37,155 bases of DNA, taken from the NCBI GenBank assembly GCA_021812735.1, contig JAKAMV010000009.1, forward strand, positions 1 to 37,155, read 5' to 3'. Of the stretch, positions 1 through 8,454 are shown piece by piece. This stretch comes from Chloroflexota bacterium. Lineage in GTDB: Bacteria; Chloroflexota; Limnocylindria; Limnocylindrales; CSP1-4. Numbering within the stretch: the stretch's first letter is position 1; every line of letters starts with the position of its first letter. The notes under the pieces are model-generated. The model saw only the letters and a program-made list of their open reading frames with translations, was not told the DNA's origin and made no database searches. The position numbers were made by a program, and so were the translations under genes.

Positions 1-483
1 CTCGGCCATGGCCAGGAACATCTTGCGGATGTTCTCGGCCTGCCGCTCCTCGTGGCTGTGCGCGCTGAACTTGGAGAGCTTCGTGACGCCGTCCACGAGC
101 TGCGCCACCTCGGGCCCGAAGCGCTCCTCCACGTCTTGCAGCGAGTACTCGGTGTCCTCCGGGATGTCGTGGAGGAGCGCGGCCTGGATCGCGACCGGGT
201 CGAGGCCGAGCTCCGCGAGCGTCTGAGCGGCCGCAATGGGGTGCGTGACGTAGGGCTCGCCGCTCGCGCGTTTCTGATCGGCGTGTGCCTCGAGGGCAAA
301 CCGATACGCGCGTTCGATCCCCGAGAGATCGGCCAGCGGATGGTGGCTGCGGACCTCGTCGATCAGGCGGTTCGCGAGCGCGTCGATCTGTTCCGGGGTG
401 GGGGCCGGTTCCTCGCGCTCGCGGGCCGCTGCCGCGGCCCGGCGGGCGGAACGGGAGGGGACGCTCGCAGGCTCGATCGACAT
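1..483 (-). CDS. rel: Rel/SpoT-family (p)ppGpp synthetase/hydrolase, N-terminal part (runs off the window)
   Basis: Reading leftwards from an ATG at 483, the frame stays open to the window edge (161 codons seen). After a basic and acidic tail of about 40 residues comes the HD hydrolase domain of Rel/SpoT enzymes: a Y-V-T-H-P-I segment, the HD dyad in L-L-H-D-I-P-E-D-T-E, then E-E-R-F-G-P-E-V-A-Q-L-V-D-G-V-T-K-L. These match the (p)ppGpp hydrolase fold, in which the His/Asp residues bind Mn. The family makes and degrades the stringent-response alarmone; the synthetase, TGS and ACT domains would lie beyond position 1. The HD motif reads HDIPEDT rather than the commoner HDVVEDT. A TATGAT box sits 8 nt before the ATG and no Shine-Dalgarno sequence is present, so the mRNA is probably near-leaderless. 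Family assignment is certain; the split between synthetase and hydrolase activity cannot be judged. Confidence 0.95.
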   Translation of the reverse strand, partial: MSIEPASVPSRSARRAAAAAREREEPAPTPEQIDALANRLIDEVRSHHPLADLSGIERAYRFALEAHADQKRASGEPYVTHPIAAAQTLAELGLDPVAIQAALLHDIPEDTEYSLQDVEERFGPEVAQLVDGVTKLSKFSAHSHEERQAENIRKMFLAMAE

Positions 484-491
484 GGGCACCC

Positions 492-497
492 ATCATA
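492..497 (-). promoter_or_regulatory. -10 box of rel (near-leaderless start)
   Basis: On the minus strand TATGAT (5 of 6 to the consensus) is followed by 8 nt and then the ATG of rel at 483. No convincing -35 hexamer is visible 16-18 nt upstream. The spacing would place the transcription start 1-2 nt before the start codon. Confidence 0.5.
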
Positions 498-539
498 CCG
501 CCCGCGCTGAGATCGAACGGATGCGCGGTTCCCTCGGGG

Positions 540-571
540 GCACGGCGGGCGGAGGGCTCGGCCCGCCGTGC
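540..571 (-). terminator. Hairpin after the first FemAB-like gene
   Basis: A perfect 11-bp inverted repeat (540-550 with 561-571, 10-nt loop) begins 1 nt after the stop codon of the FemAB-like gene at 573. It is strong enough to be a terminator, but no T-run follows it on the minus strand. It separates that gene from the rel promoter. Confidence 0.5.
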
Positions 572-572
572 C

Positions 573-1676
573 TCAGCGGAGTCGGCGCGCCAGGCGCCAG
601 CCCAGCCCGAGCAACGGCCGCGGGGCGAAGTCGTGGGCGCGTACGAAGACCACGCCGCGGGCGCCGAACCCGCGCTTGAACTCGTAGAGGTTCCAGAGCG
701 GATGGCTGCGGTTGAACGGCAGCCCTGGCGCGTCCCGCGTGTCCACGCCGCCCAGGTCGTAGACCGTGAACCCGTGCGCCGCACCCCAGCGCATGATGGC
801 CCACTGCAGCAGGTGGTTGGCTCGCGTTGCCCGGAGGTCCGCGTCGTCCGGCGACCCCGCCACGTGCGAGACCAAGCGCCGGCCGCAGTGCAGGAGGACG
901 ACGCCGTTCTGGCGTCGGCCGCCGGCGACGGCGAACCAGAGGCTGGCCAAGCCGGCCGCCCCGAGCGCCCGCCACTGGTCGAGCTGGTAGTCCCGATCGC
1001 GCACGATGAACCCTTCGCGCCGGCCCGTGGCAGCGAACATCTCCCAGAAGCACGCCAGCGCCTCTTCACGCCCGAGCGGGTCGGCGAGGTCGACCCGCTC
1101 GGCAGTCACGCCCGCGCGCCGCGCCTTGTTGATGTTCCGGGCGGTGCTGTCACCGAGCAGCTCGTGCTGCGCGCCCTCGTCCTCCCGGAGCGGCACGAGC
1201 ATGGCTGTGCGCGAGACCTGGACCTCCCGCGGCGACGGCCGGAAGCCTTCACGAGCGAGCGCGACGGCGGGCTCGCTCCCCTCCTCCCAGGCTGGGTCGA
1301 TCGTCAGGACGGCCGCGTAGCGCGCCCGTGCTACGCGACGCAGCCCAGCGAGCGCCGCGGCCACGGCCTCCGCGTCGCTGCGCAACAACACCGGCCCCCG
1401 GGGCGCGTAGAGGTAGGTGAGCCGGCCGAGCGGGCCGGGAAGGCGCCGGGCGAAGGGCCGCTCCTGCAGCGCGGCCACAGCCACGCGCTCGCTCCCGAGC
1501 TCGAACAGCACGCGCAGAGGCCGCCATCCGAGCCGCGCCTTGCTCTCGCCCCAGGCGTGCGACTGGAACACCTCGCCGCGGGCACTGCGGACGGCCAGCG
1601 CATCCCACTCGACGGGGTCCCACGCCGTGGCGTCCACGACGCGGAGCGAAGCCGGTTCGGCGGCGGACTGTGACAC
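573..1676 (-). CDS. FemAB/FemX-type lipid II peptidyltransferase (GNAT fold), copy 1
   Basis: The 367-residue product has the two-lobed GNAT architecture of FemX/FemA/FemB enzymes. These transfer amino acids from aminoacyl-tRNA to the side chain of the third stem-peptide residue of lipid II at the inner membrane face. Family landmarks are the early F-Q-S-H-A-W-G segment, T-Y-L-Y-A-P-R-G-P in the first lobe, the basic N-I-N-K-A-R-R-A-G-V stretch, and the typical ending Y-D-L-G-G-V-D then L-Y-E-F-K-R-G-F-G. I chose the GTG at 1676 because TATCAT lies 7 nt upstream and the homologous part starts just after it; longer in-frame versions only add Arg/Ala-rich noise. It lies 59 bp downstream of a second paralogue. 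The donor amino acid cannot be predicted from sequence. Confidence 0.88.
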   Translation of the reverse strand: MSQSAAEPASLRVVDATAWDPVEWDALAVRSARGEVFQSHAWGESKARLGWRPLRVLFELGSERVAVAALQERPFARRLPGPLGRLTYLYAPRGPVLLRSDAEAVAAALAGLRRVARARYAAVLTIDPAWEEGSEPAVALAREGFRPSPREVQVSRTAMLVPLREDEGAQHELLGDSTARNINKARRAGVTAERVDLADPLGREEALACFWEMFAATGRREGFIVRDRDYQLDQWRALGAAGLASLWFAVAGGRRQNGVVLLHCGRRLVSHVAGSPDDADLRATRANHLLQWAIMRWGAAHGFTVYDLGGVDTRDAPGLPFNRSHPLWNLYEFKRGFGARGVVFVRAHDFAPRPLLGLGWRLARRLR

Positions 1677-1683
1677 GGCGGGG

Positions 1684-1689
1684 ATGATA
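1684..1689 (-). promoter_or_regulatory. -10 box before FemAB copy 1
   Basis: TATCAT (5 of 6) is separated by 7 nt from the GTG start at 1676, the spacing of a leaderless transcript. It lies in the 59-bp gap after FemAB copy 2, so copy 1 may have its own promoter as well as read-through. Confidence 0.45.
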
Positions 1690-1735
1690 CGCGCCACGCC
1701 CCGCTGCGCAGAGGCCGCGCGACGCCGGGGTTCCG

Positions 1736-2872
1736 TCACGCGCCGCGGCCGGGCGCGGGTCTGCCCCACCGCCTTCGGAGCTGCTCGCGCAGGTCGCGTA
1801 TGAGATACCACGCCGGCGAGAGCACGAGGTCGAACGTGCCGGGATGGCGCAGTGGCGTGCCCCCAAAACCTCGCTTGAAGAGACTGAAGCCGGCCCACGC
1901 CGGATCGGCCGACGCATCCTCCGCCTCGGCCACGCCCCACAAGTCGAGCGACTCCCGCCCGTCGGCGGCGAGCGCTTCGACGCACGCCCAGAGGGCAGCG
2001 TAGGCGCCGTGGGCGTGGCGCAGCCCCGGTTCCCGCAGCGACGCCGCGTAGAGGTAGAAGGCGCGCGGCCCGACCGCGAGCGTCAGGCAACCCGCGATGG
2101 GGCGGTCGTCGAGTTCGGCGAGCACCAAGTAGGCGTCGCCGCGCGCGCCGAACGTGGCTGCGATGGCCTCGAAGGCGGCGCGTGGCCGCACTCGGAAACC
2201 CGCCCGCGACCCAGTCTGGGCCAGCAACGCGGCGAACGCCGCATACGCGGCCCGATCCCCGTCGCGCACCACGCGCGACCGGACGCCCTCGCGCGCCGAA
2301 CGACGGACGAGGTTGCGGGTGTCCTTCTCGAGTCCAGCGAAGACCGCTGCGGACCCGGCGCGCAGGTCCACGACGCGGGTTGTCGGCGCCTGGAGGTCGG
2401 CCCGCGCCCGGCGCAGCCCATGGGCCCGCAAGAGGGTCGCGAGCTGCTCGGCGGAGGTGCCGGCGGTCGCGCGCGGGTCACACTTCAATACGATCCCCTG
2501 CTCGCGCCGACCCAGCTCCCGCAGGCCGCCGAGCAACGTGGCGAGGACCGCGGCGCCGTCGGCGGCGCCCGCATCCCAGGCCGGTCCGTGCGGGACGTAG
2601 AGCACGCGGTGCGTCGCAAACGGGCCGCGCCCCGCGGTCGCCTCCCGCACGAGTACCTGCGCGACGCCCCGCAGATGGCCGTCCGCATCGCTCGCCAGCC
2701 AGCGCTCCGGCCGCTCGCCACCGGTCGCCGCGACCGCGCCCCAATCCCACGCCTGCAACGGGTCGGCGGACGGGAGCCTCGCCACGAACGCGTCCCAAGC
2801 ACCGCGGTCAGCGGCATCGGCCGCGCGCACGACGAGTGGCGGCGCCGCGCGGCGGGTCGGGACTCCGCTCAC
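1736..2872 (-). CDS. FemAB/FemX-type lipid II peptidyltransferase, copy 2
   Basis: The 378-residue product is a second FemAB-type acyltransferase. It shows L-Q-A-W-D-W-G-A-V near the N-terminus, V-L-Y-V-P-H-G-P-A-W in lobe one, the N-L-V-R-R-S-A-R-E-G-V basic motif, and the C-terminal L-D-L-W-G-V-A-E then F-S-L-F-K-R-G-F-G-G signature. Its ATG overlaps the murE stop codon (ATGA), so translation is coupled to murE and the protein most likely acts on the product of MurE-MurF-MraY-MurG, lipid II. It is clearly diverged from copy 1, which suggests a different position in the branch peptide rather than a redundant enzyme. Substrate amino acid unknown. Confidence 0.88.
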   Translation of the reverse strand: MSGVPTRRAAPPLVVRAADAADRGAWDAFVARLPSADPLQAWDWGAVAATGGERPERWLASDADGHLRGVAQVLVREATAGRGPFATHRVLYVPHGPAWDAGAADGAAVLATLLGGLRELGRREQGIVLKCDPRATAGTSAEQLATLLRAHGLRRARADLQAPTTRVVDLRAGSAAVFAGLEKDTRNLVRRSAREGVRSRVVRDGDRAAYAAFAALLAQTGSRAGFRVRPRAAFEAIAATFGARGDAYLVLAELDDRPIAGCLTLAVGPRAFYLYAASLREPGLRHAHGAYAALWACVEALAADGRESLDLWGVAEAEDASADPAWAGFSLFKRGFGGTPLRHPGTFDLVLSPAWYLIRDLREQLRRRWGRPAPGRGA

Positions 2873-4542
2873 GCCGATCGGGGGCCCGCGGCATCGCGGC
2901 GGCCGGGCAGAGCGCCCCCATCCGGCAGGTCGCCACCGCCGGAGCGGTGACGGCCGGGGCCACCCGCCCGAGGATGGGCGCGGGCATGCGTCAGCGCCGC
3001 CAGCGCCGCCTCGACCGCCGCGCGTTCGTCCCAGGGCCGCGGCCCGTCCGCCATCTCGATCGTCGACTCGTGCCCCTTGCCGGCCAGCAACACCACGTCT
3101 CCGGGGGTCGCGCGCTCGATCGCCGCGCGGATCGCGGCCGTCCGGTCGGGGATCAGCAGCAGGTCGTGCCCGCGGACCCTGCCGGCCGCCTCGGCACCGG
3201 CGGCGATCGCCTCGAGGATCGCCGCGCGGTCTTCGCCACGGGGGTCCTCATCGGTCAGCACCACCAGGCGGCAGCGTTCTCCGGCCACGCGTCCCATCAG
3301 CGGACGCTTCATCACGTCGCGTTCCCCGGCCGACCCAAAGACCGCCACCAGACCGCCCCCGGCCGCCGCCGCCAGCGGGGCCAGATCGTCGAGGACCAGC
3401 TGCAGCGCGTTCGGCGTGTGGGCGTAGTCGACGACCACGGTGAACGGCAGCTCCGTTGGCACGCGCTCCATCCGCCCGGGGACCGGCTCGACCGCCTGCA
3501 GGCCTTGGCGCACGGCGGCCGGGTCAAGACCGAGGGCCTCCCCCACCGCGATCGCGGCGAGGGCGTTCTGCGCGTTGAAGCTGCCGGCCAGGCGCAACGC
3601 GACCGACCCCGCCCAGCGTGGCGTGGCCACCTGCAGGTGGAGCGCGTCGGCGTCCTGCGCGACCTGTCGCAGGCGCACGTCGGCCTCCGCGGCGCGCCCG
3701 TAGGTGACGAGACGCGCGCCGGCCGATTCTGTCGCGGCCATGAACTCGGCGGCCCAGGCGTCGTCGAGGTTCACCACGCCGCTCTTGCCCCAACCTTTCT
3801 CCGGGTTACGCTCACCCACCGCGAGCGCCTCGAAGAGCCGCCGCTTGGCGGCCCGGTACGCGGCGTGGGTGCGGTGAAACTCCAGGTGCTCGTGGGTCAG
3901 GTTGGTCAAGACCGCGACGTCATACGCGATCTCTGCGACACGGTCCTGGGCCAGCCCGTGCGAAGTCGACTCGACGACCGCGAACCGATCGCCCGCTGCG
4001 ACCATCGCCGCGAGGGCCGCCTGCAGCTCGGGTGCCTCGGGCGTGGTGGCCCGGCTCGGCCCGCCAAAGCGCGCCCCGCCCACGATCGTGGCGACGGTGC
4101 TGCTCAGGCCACATCGCTGACCGGCCGCCTCGAGCATCGCGCGCACGAGGAAGCTCGTCGTGGTCTTGCCGTCCGTGCCAGTGATCCCGACCACCCCAAG
4201 CTGCGCGGCGGGAAAGCCCTCGAGCCACGCCGCCGCGGTTGCCAGCGCGGGCCGCGCGGCACGCACGACGAGCTGCGGCACCCCGACCCCCGAGAGCGGA
4301 CGCTCGACCAGCACGCCGCAGGCGCCGGCCCGCACGGCCTGGGGCACGAAGTCGTGGCCGTCCGCGCGGCCCCCGGGGATGGCCACGAACAGACTCCCCT
4401 CGCGCACCCGCCGAGAGTCGTAGTCGACGCGCTGGACGACGACCGCCTCGGGCGAGGCGACACCGGCGGCGACCGCGACGAGGTTGCCGCGCCGCCGAAG
4501 CAGATCGATCAGCTCGCCCAGGGGCCGCGCCGTCTCAGACAC
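2869..4542 (-). CDS. murE: UDP-MurNAc-tripeptide synthetase MurE
   Basis: MurE ligates the third amino acid to UDP-MurNAc-L-Ala-D-Glu using ATP in the cytoplasm. Visible motifs are the P-loop TGTDGKTT (residues 121-128), T-T-P-E at about 167-170, the E-S-T-S-H-G catalytic region (191-196), T-N-L-T-x-E-H-L-E-F-H (213-223), the lysine expected to be carbamylated (K233 in A-A-K-R-R-L), and V-D-Y-A-H-T-P (371-377). The diamino-acid specificity loop reads T-D-E-D-P-R-G-E-D (residues 430-438) where meso-DAP enzymes have DNPR. The 557-residue length is longer than usual because of a Gly/Arg-rich C-terminal tail of about 40 residues. GTG at 4542 is the start; a TACGAT box ends 6 nt upstream, implying a leaderless mRNA. 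It is coupled to a FemAB gene by a 4-bp overlap. Confidence 0.95.
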   Translation of the reverse strand: MSETARPLGELIDLLRRRGNLVAVAAGVASPEAVVVQRVDYDSRRVREGSLFVAIPGGRADGHDFVPQAVRAGACGVLVERPLSGVGVPQLVVRAARPALATAAAWLEGFPAAQLGVVGITGTDGKTTTSFLVRAMLEAAGQRCGLSSTVATIVGGARFGGPSRATTPEAPELQAALAAMVAAGDRFAVVESTSHGLAQDRVAEIAYDVAVLTNLTHEHLEFHRTHAAYRAAKRRLFEALAVGERNPEKGWGKSGVVNLDDAWAAEFMAATESAGARLVTYGRAAEADVRLRQVAQDADALHLQVATPRWAGSVALRLAGSFNAQNALAAIAVGEALGLDPAAVRQGLQAVEPVPGRMERVPTELPFTVVVDYAHTPNALQLVLDDLAPLAAAAGGGLVAVFGSAGERDVMKRPLMGRVAGERCRLVVLTDEDPRGEDRAAILEAIAAGAEAAGRVRGHDLLLIPDRTAAIRAAIERATPGDVVLLAGKGHESTIEMADGPRPWDERAAVEAALAALTHARAHPRAGGPGRHRSGGGDLPDGGALPGRRDAAGPRSA

Positions 4543-4548
4543 CCTCCC

Positions 4549-4554
4549 ATCGTA
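4549..4554 (-). promoter_or_regulatory. -10 box of murE (leaderless geometry)
   Basis: GGC-TACGAT is followed by GGGAGG and then immediately the GTG of murE. The GGGAGG touches the start codon, too close to act as a ribosome binding site. The -10 spacing would put the first transcribed base at the GTG. Confidence 0.5.
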
Positions 4555-4659
4555 GCCGGTCGGCAGCGACGGCCCCGCACCTGCCGCGACACCGGGGGCA
4601 GGAGGTAGTCCAGCGGCGCGCCCGCCAGCGTGGCATGGGCACGGCCCCTCCCGGCTGCC

Positions 4660-5703
4660 TCACGGCTCGCCGTCCGCTCCGATCCTCCGCCGTGCCCGCT
4701 CCAGGCGGCGCCGAGCCACCACGACGCGCGCCGCCTGCGCGGCCTCGACAGCCCACCGCACGAGCGGGCGGACCGTCAGCTCCAACCCGCCGATGTAGTC
4801 GACCTCGCGGCCGCCGAACCCAACCTTGAAGTGCTCGATCCCCGCGTGCGAGAGCCCCCACAGGTCGTACAGCGCGTAGCCGGCTTCACGCGAGGAACGG
4901 ATCGCTTCCCATTTCAGCAAGTAGTTCGCCCGCGACACCGCACCCGCTTGCGTCATCCCGCCGTACGGCTCGACGATCCGGCGCCCCCAGCCGATCAGCA
5001 GCAGCACCGCCTGCGCCCTGCCCGCGCCGTCCTGCGCTACCAGCAGGCGCGCCCGACCGTGCGCGGCGAACGCCTCGTAGACCGCCCTGTAGCTCGCGGC
5101 GCTGCGGTACGTGAAGCCGCCACGCAGCGCGGTCTCGACGTAGATCGCGTAGAAGTCGTCGAGCCGCTCCGGGCCCGCCTCGACCACGAGGATCCCGTTG
5201 CGCCGCGCCTTCTGCACGTACTGGCGCCACTTGGGCCGCAGATCGGCCCACAGCTCCTCTTCGCGCCGCGTCAGGTCGATCCACCGCGAGCGGGGTGGCT
5301 GTGGCGACGGGCAGGGCCGCCAGCCCGCCCGCAGGAACCAACCGAGTTCGGGCCCTCCCACTTCGATCTCCGGGTCGATCACCACGTGGCTGAGCTGCTC
5401 CTCGGCGGCGACCTGCCGCAGCGCGTCCGTCCAGGCACCAACGCCTGCCTCGTCGAGCGTCTGCGCCAGCGGGCCGCGCGGCACGTACCCTACCGACCAG
5501 GGCAGCGGCCCGATGCGGTGCATCAGGAGCTGGCCGCCGACCAGACCGCTCCCACCCACGCCGATCACCCGCCGCGAGCGCCAGCGGTTGCCCGCCTTGA
5601 CCGCCGCCCAAGGCGTCGCCTGGAGATACGGGGCGAGCGGGGTCGCCGCGACGAAGGTGTCCCAGGCTGCCGGGTCGGTGCCGAGCGCGCGCCTCGCGTC
5701 CAC
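4660..5703 (-). CDS. FemAB/FemX-type lipid II peptidyltransferase, copy 3
   Basis: The 347-residue product is a third FemAB-type enzyme and the most canonical of the three: Y-L-Q-A-T-P-W-A, V-G-Y-V-P-R-G-P-L, L-R-P-K-W-R-Q-Y-V-Q-K-A-R-R-N-G-I, and Y-D-L-W-G-L-S-H-A-G-I-E-H-F-K-V-G-F-G-G near the C-terminus. The GTG at 5703 lies one base after the murJ stop codon, so it is translationally linked to the lipid II flippase. Upstream in-frame codons only extend into murJ and are rejected. Some 117 bp without a gene separate its stop from murE; that stretch holds only the murE promoter box. Role inferred: addition of a branch amino acid to lipid II before flipping. Confidence 0.9.
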   Translation of the reverse strand: MDARRALGTDPAAWDTFVAATPLAPYLQATPWAAVKAGNRWRSRRVIGVGGSGLVGGQLLMHRIGPLPWSVGYVPRGPLAQTLDEAGVGAWTDALRQVAAEEQLSHVVIDPEIEVGGPELGWFLRAGWRPCPSPQPPRSRWIDLTRREEELWADLRPKWRQYVQKARRNGILVVEAGPERLDDFYAIYVETALRGGFTYRSAASYRAVYEAFAAHGRARLLVAQDGAGRAQAVLLLIGWGRRIVEPYGGMTQAGAVSRANYLLKWEAIRSSREAGYALYDLWGLSHAGIEHFKVGFGGREVDYIGGLELTVRPLVRWAVEAAQAARVVVARRRLERARRRIGADGEP

Positions 5704-5704
5704 C

Positions 5705-7366
5705 TCAGGCGATCCTGCGCCCGAGCAGGTCCCGCACCAGCCGGACCACCTCGGGGAGCTCGGGCACGCGCAGCAGCGCGCACCATACCGCGTACACGAC
5801 CGCCCCGGCCCCGCTCGCGGCGACCAGTTCCACCAGCACGAGGACGCGACCGGGCGCCGCACCGGCGAGCCCGCCGAGCAGCTCGAGGGCGCGCCCCGCC
5901 GCGACCGCCGCGAGGAGCGCGCCGGCCGCGAACACGACCGCCGCGGCGACCAGGCCCCGCAGATCGACGCTGTCGACGCGCCGGGTCAGCAGCACGGTCA
6001 GCGCCACGGCCTCGGCCCAGGCGCCGAGCGCGATGCCGAGCGCCAGGCCGCGCAGCCCGAGCGTCCCGACCGACACCACCGAGATGACCACGTTGATGGC
6101 GACCGCGAGCAGCGCCGCGAAGACCGGAATGCGCGTCTCGCGGTCGGCGTAGAAGGCCCGCGCGAGCACCACCACCAGCGAATCGGCGGCCAGGCCGAGC
6201 AAGAAGAAGAGGAGCGCGTCGGAGGTCGCCGTGACGTCCTGCCGGTTGAAGTGGCCGTAGCCGAACAGTAGGTCGATCACCTGCGTGCGGACCACCATCC
6301 CAACGCTCGTGAGGAAGAACATGACGAAGAGGAGCAGGCGCAGCGAGCGGGTCACGAGCCGGCCGAACGCGCGATCCTCCCCCGCGGCGAGCGCCGTCGA
6401 TAGGGACGGCAACAGCACGACCCCGAGCGGCAACCCGATGATCCCGATCGGGATCTGGTAGGCCGTGAACGCCGCGGTGTAATCGGTGATGAGACCCGCC
6501 CCCAACCCGGACGCCAACAGGGTGTTTACGATGAAGGTGATCTGCGTGGCGCCGAGACCCACGGCCCGCGGCGCCACCAGTCGCACGACTTCACGAGTCG
6601 CCGGGTCCGCCGTGTCGGCGACGCGCTGATAGCGGTAGCCCATCGCATCGAGCGGCAGGACCTGGACGAGCAGGCTGAGGGCTGCGCCGACGACGACGCC
6701 CACGGCCGCCACGGTGACGCCCATGCCGGCGCCCAACAGCACGACCGGCACGATGATCGCGAGGTTGTAGAGGAGCGGCGCGAGGGACGCCGCGGTGAAG
6801 CGGTTCCCGGCATTGAGCACACTGGTCGCCACGGCGGACAGGGCGAGCAGGATCGGCGAGAGCAGCATGATCCGGCTGAGACGGACAGCGAGATCGAGCT
6901 GCTCGGGGGTGAAGTCCTGAGTGATCAACGGCATGATCCAGGGCGCGGCGACAAAGAAAATCACCGCTAGCCCGGCGAGCGCGAGCAACAGCAAGTTCAG
7001 CACGCTCGATACGAGCCGCCACGCCTCGCGGTGGCGCCCTTCGTGGAAGAGGCCGGCGAGGACGGGGATCAGCGCCGAGCCGAGCGCGCCTGCCGCGACG
7101 AGCTGAAACATGGCGTCCGGAATGCGGAACGCGGCGAGGTAGGCGTCGAGCTCACGGCCGGCCCCGAAGACTGCCAGGAGCACGGCGGTGCGGACCCAGC
7201 CGAGGATCCGCGAGGCGAGGTAGGCCGCGGTGACCACGAGCCCGGCCCGGACGAGCGTGCGGCCGCCCGCAACGGCCTCTGCGTCGCCCGCCGCGCCGGC
7301 CGTCGCCCGGCCGCGACCGCGCAGCGATCCACCGCCGCCGCGTACGGCTCCGTCCCCGCCGTTCAT
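5705..7366 (-). CDS. murJ: Lipid II flippase MurJ (MviN)
   Basis: MurJ, a MOP-superfamily membrane protein, moves lipid II across the cytoplasmic membrane. The 553-residue product has a polar Gly/Arg-rich N-terminal tail of about 35 residues. This is followed by the hallmark first helices, S-R-I-L-G-W-V-R-T with the conserved arginines and D-A-Y-L-A-A-F-R-I-P-D, and then about a dozen further hydrophobic segments to the end. Its ATG overlaps the xer stop codon (ATGA) and a FemAB enzyme starts 1 nt after its stop. Lipid II branching and export are therefore made from one transcript here. The cytoplasmic N-terminal tail is longer than in most family members, and a later start near residue 37 is possible but has no better signal. 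Confidence 0.95.
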   Translation of the reverse strand: MNGGDGAVRGGGGSLRGRGRATAGAAGDAEAVAGGRTLVRAGLVVTAAYLASRILGWVRTAVLLAVFGAGRELDAYLAAFRIPDAMFQLVAAGALGSALIPVLAGLFHEGRHREAWRLVSSVLNLLLLALAGLAVIFFVAAPWIMPLITQDFTPEQLDLAVRLSRIMLLSPILLALSAVATSVLNAGNRFTAASLAPLLYNLAIIVPVVLLGAGMGVTVAAVGVVVGAALSLLVQVLPLDAMGYRYQRVADTADPATREVVRLVAPRAVGLGATQITFIVNTLLASGLGAGLITDYTAAFTAYQIPIGIIGLPLGVVLLPSLSTALAAGEDRAFGRLVTRSLRLLLFVMFFLTSVGMVVRTQVIDLLFGYGHFNRQDVTATSDALLFFLLGLAADSLVVVLARAFYADRETRIPVFAALLAVAINVVISVVSVGTLGLRGLALGIALGAWAEAVALTVLLTRRVDSVDLRGLVAAAVVFAAGALLAAVAAGRALELLGGLAGAAPGRVLVLVELVAASGAGAVVYAVWCALLRVPELPEVVRLVRDLLGRRIA

Positions 7367-8454
7367 CGGTCGGTCGACGGGGCCGGGCGCCTGCTCCGTG
7401 GCGCCGACGGTACGTCCCGCGACGAGCGCGGGTGCGCGGCCGCGTAAGCCGTGCGCAGTCTCCCCGGCGAGACGTGCGTGTAGAGCTGCGTGGTCGCGAG
7501 GCTGCTGTGGCCGAGCAGCTCCTGGACCACCCGTAGGTCCGCGCCGCCTTCCAGCAGGTGACTCGCGAACGAGTGGCGGAGCGTGTGAGGGCTCACGCCC
7601 TCGGGAAGGCCCGCGAGACGGACGAGGCGATCGACACGCAGTCGCACGCCGCGCACACCCAGCGGCCCGCCCCGTGCGTTCAAGAACACGAACCCCTCGT
7701 CGGGCCCTCTGGCGCTGGCGCGCAGCTCGGGGCGGACCTCGTGGAGGTACGCCTGCAGCGCTTCGACGGCCGGGCGGCCGAGGAGCGAGACGCGCTCCTT
7801 GCGCCCCTTGCCGAGCACCCGCACCTCGCCGTGCCGCAGGTCGACGTCGTGCAGATGCAAGCCGGCGAGCTCGCTGATGCGGAGACCAGCGGCGTAGGCA
7901 ACCTCGACGATCGCCCGATCCCGCAGTGCCAGGCGCGCGCGCTCGGCAGCCCGTCGGTGGCCGGGCCCCGGGCGCGCCGGCGGTGGCGTGTTAGGCACGT
8001 CCCCCGCGGCGAGGCCGGCGTCGATCGCGAGGGCGTCGGCGGAGGCCACGGCCGTCGCGTCCAAGAGTTGTTCAACCTGGCCGATGTCGAGCACCTTGGG
8101 CAGACGCCGTCCCTGGCGCGGCGTCGCGATCGCTGCCCACGGGTCACCCTCGACCCAGCCCGCGCGCCGGCCGTGACGGTAGAACGCGCGGACCGCGCCG
8201 AGCCGGCTGCCGATCGAGCGGCGGGCCAAGCGGTCCGCCAGGTGGCCGAGGTAGCCCCGCAGGACCGCGCGTCCGGGGCGCTGCCATGCGGTGTCGTCGG
8301 GGTGACCGGAACGAGCGAACGAGGCGGCTTCGGCGGACGCCAGCCAGCCGAAGTATTCGCTCAATGCCGCGCGGTACGCGCGGATCGTGTGCGGAGACGC
8401 ATCGCGCGCCGCGAGCGCGGAGAGGAACGACGACAGGGCCTCGTCGGGGCTCAC
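7363..8454 (-). CDS. xer: XerC/XerD-type tyrosine recombinase
   Basis: The 363-residue product is a tyrosine recombinase of the Xer group, which resolves chromosome dimers at dif. It has an N-terminal SAM-like core-binding domain (about 1-115). The catalytic domain carries R192 (G-L-R-I-S-E-L), K216 (L-G-K-G-R-K-E-R), H290 and R293 (H-T-L-R-H-S-F-A), H316 (L-L-G-H-S-S) and nucleophile Y325 (Q-L-Y-T-H-V). All catalytic residues are intact. The protein is about 60 residues longer than typical XerC, mostly because of a Pro/Gly/Ala-rich insertion between the domains (about 134-175). GTG at 8454 overlaps the topA stop as GTGA, and its own stop overlaps the murJ ATG. XerC versus XerD cannot be decided; many such bacteria have a single Xer. 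Confidence 0.92.
   Translation of the reverse strand: MSPDEALSSFLSALAARDASPHTIRAYRAALSEYFGWLASAEAASFARSGHPDDTAWQRPGRAVLRGYLGHLADRLARRSIGSRLGAVRAFYRHGRRAGWVEGDPWAAIATPRQGRRLPKVLDIGQVEQLLDATAVASADALAIDAGLAAGDVPNTPPPARPGPGHRRAAERARLALRDRAIVEVAYAAGLRISELAGLHLHDVDLRHGEVRVLGKGRKERVSLLGRPAVEALQAYLHEVRPELRASARGPDEGFVFLNARGGPLGVRGVRLRVDRLVRLAGLPEGVSPHTLRHSFASHLLEGGADLRVVQELLGHSSLATTQLYTHVSPGRLRTAYAAAHPRSSRDVPSAPRSRRPAPSTDR

Noticed and set aside
2182..4608. Very long open frame on the plus strand antisense to murE
   Set aside because: Arg/Pro/Gly-rich translation without motifs; it is the expected shadow of high-GC coding on the opposite strand, where murE is certain.
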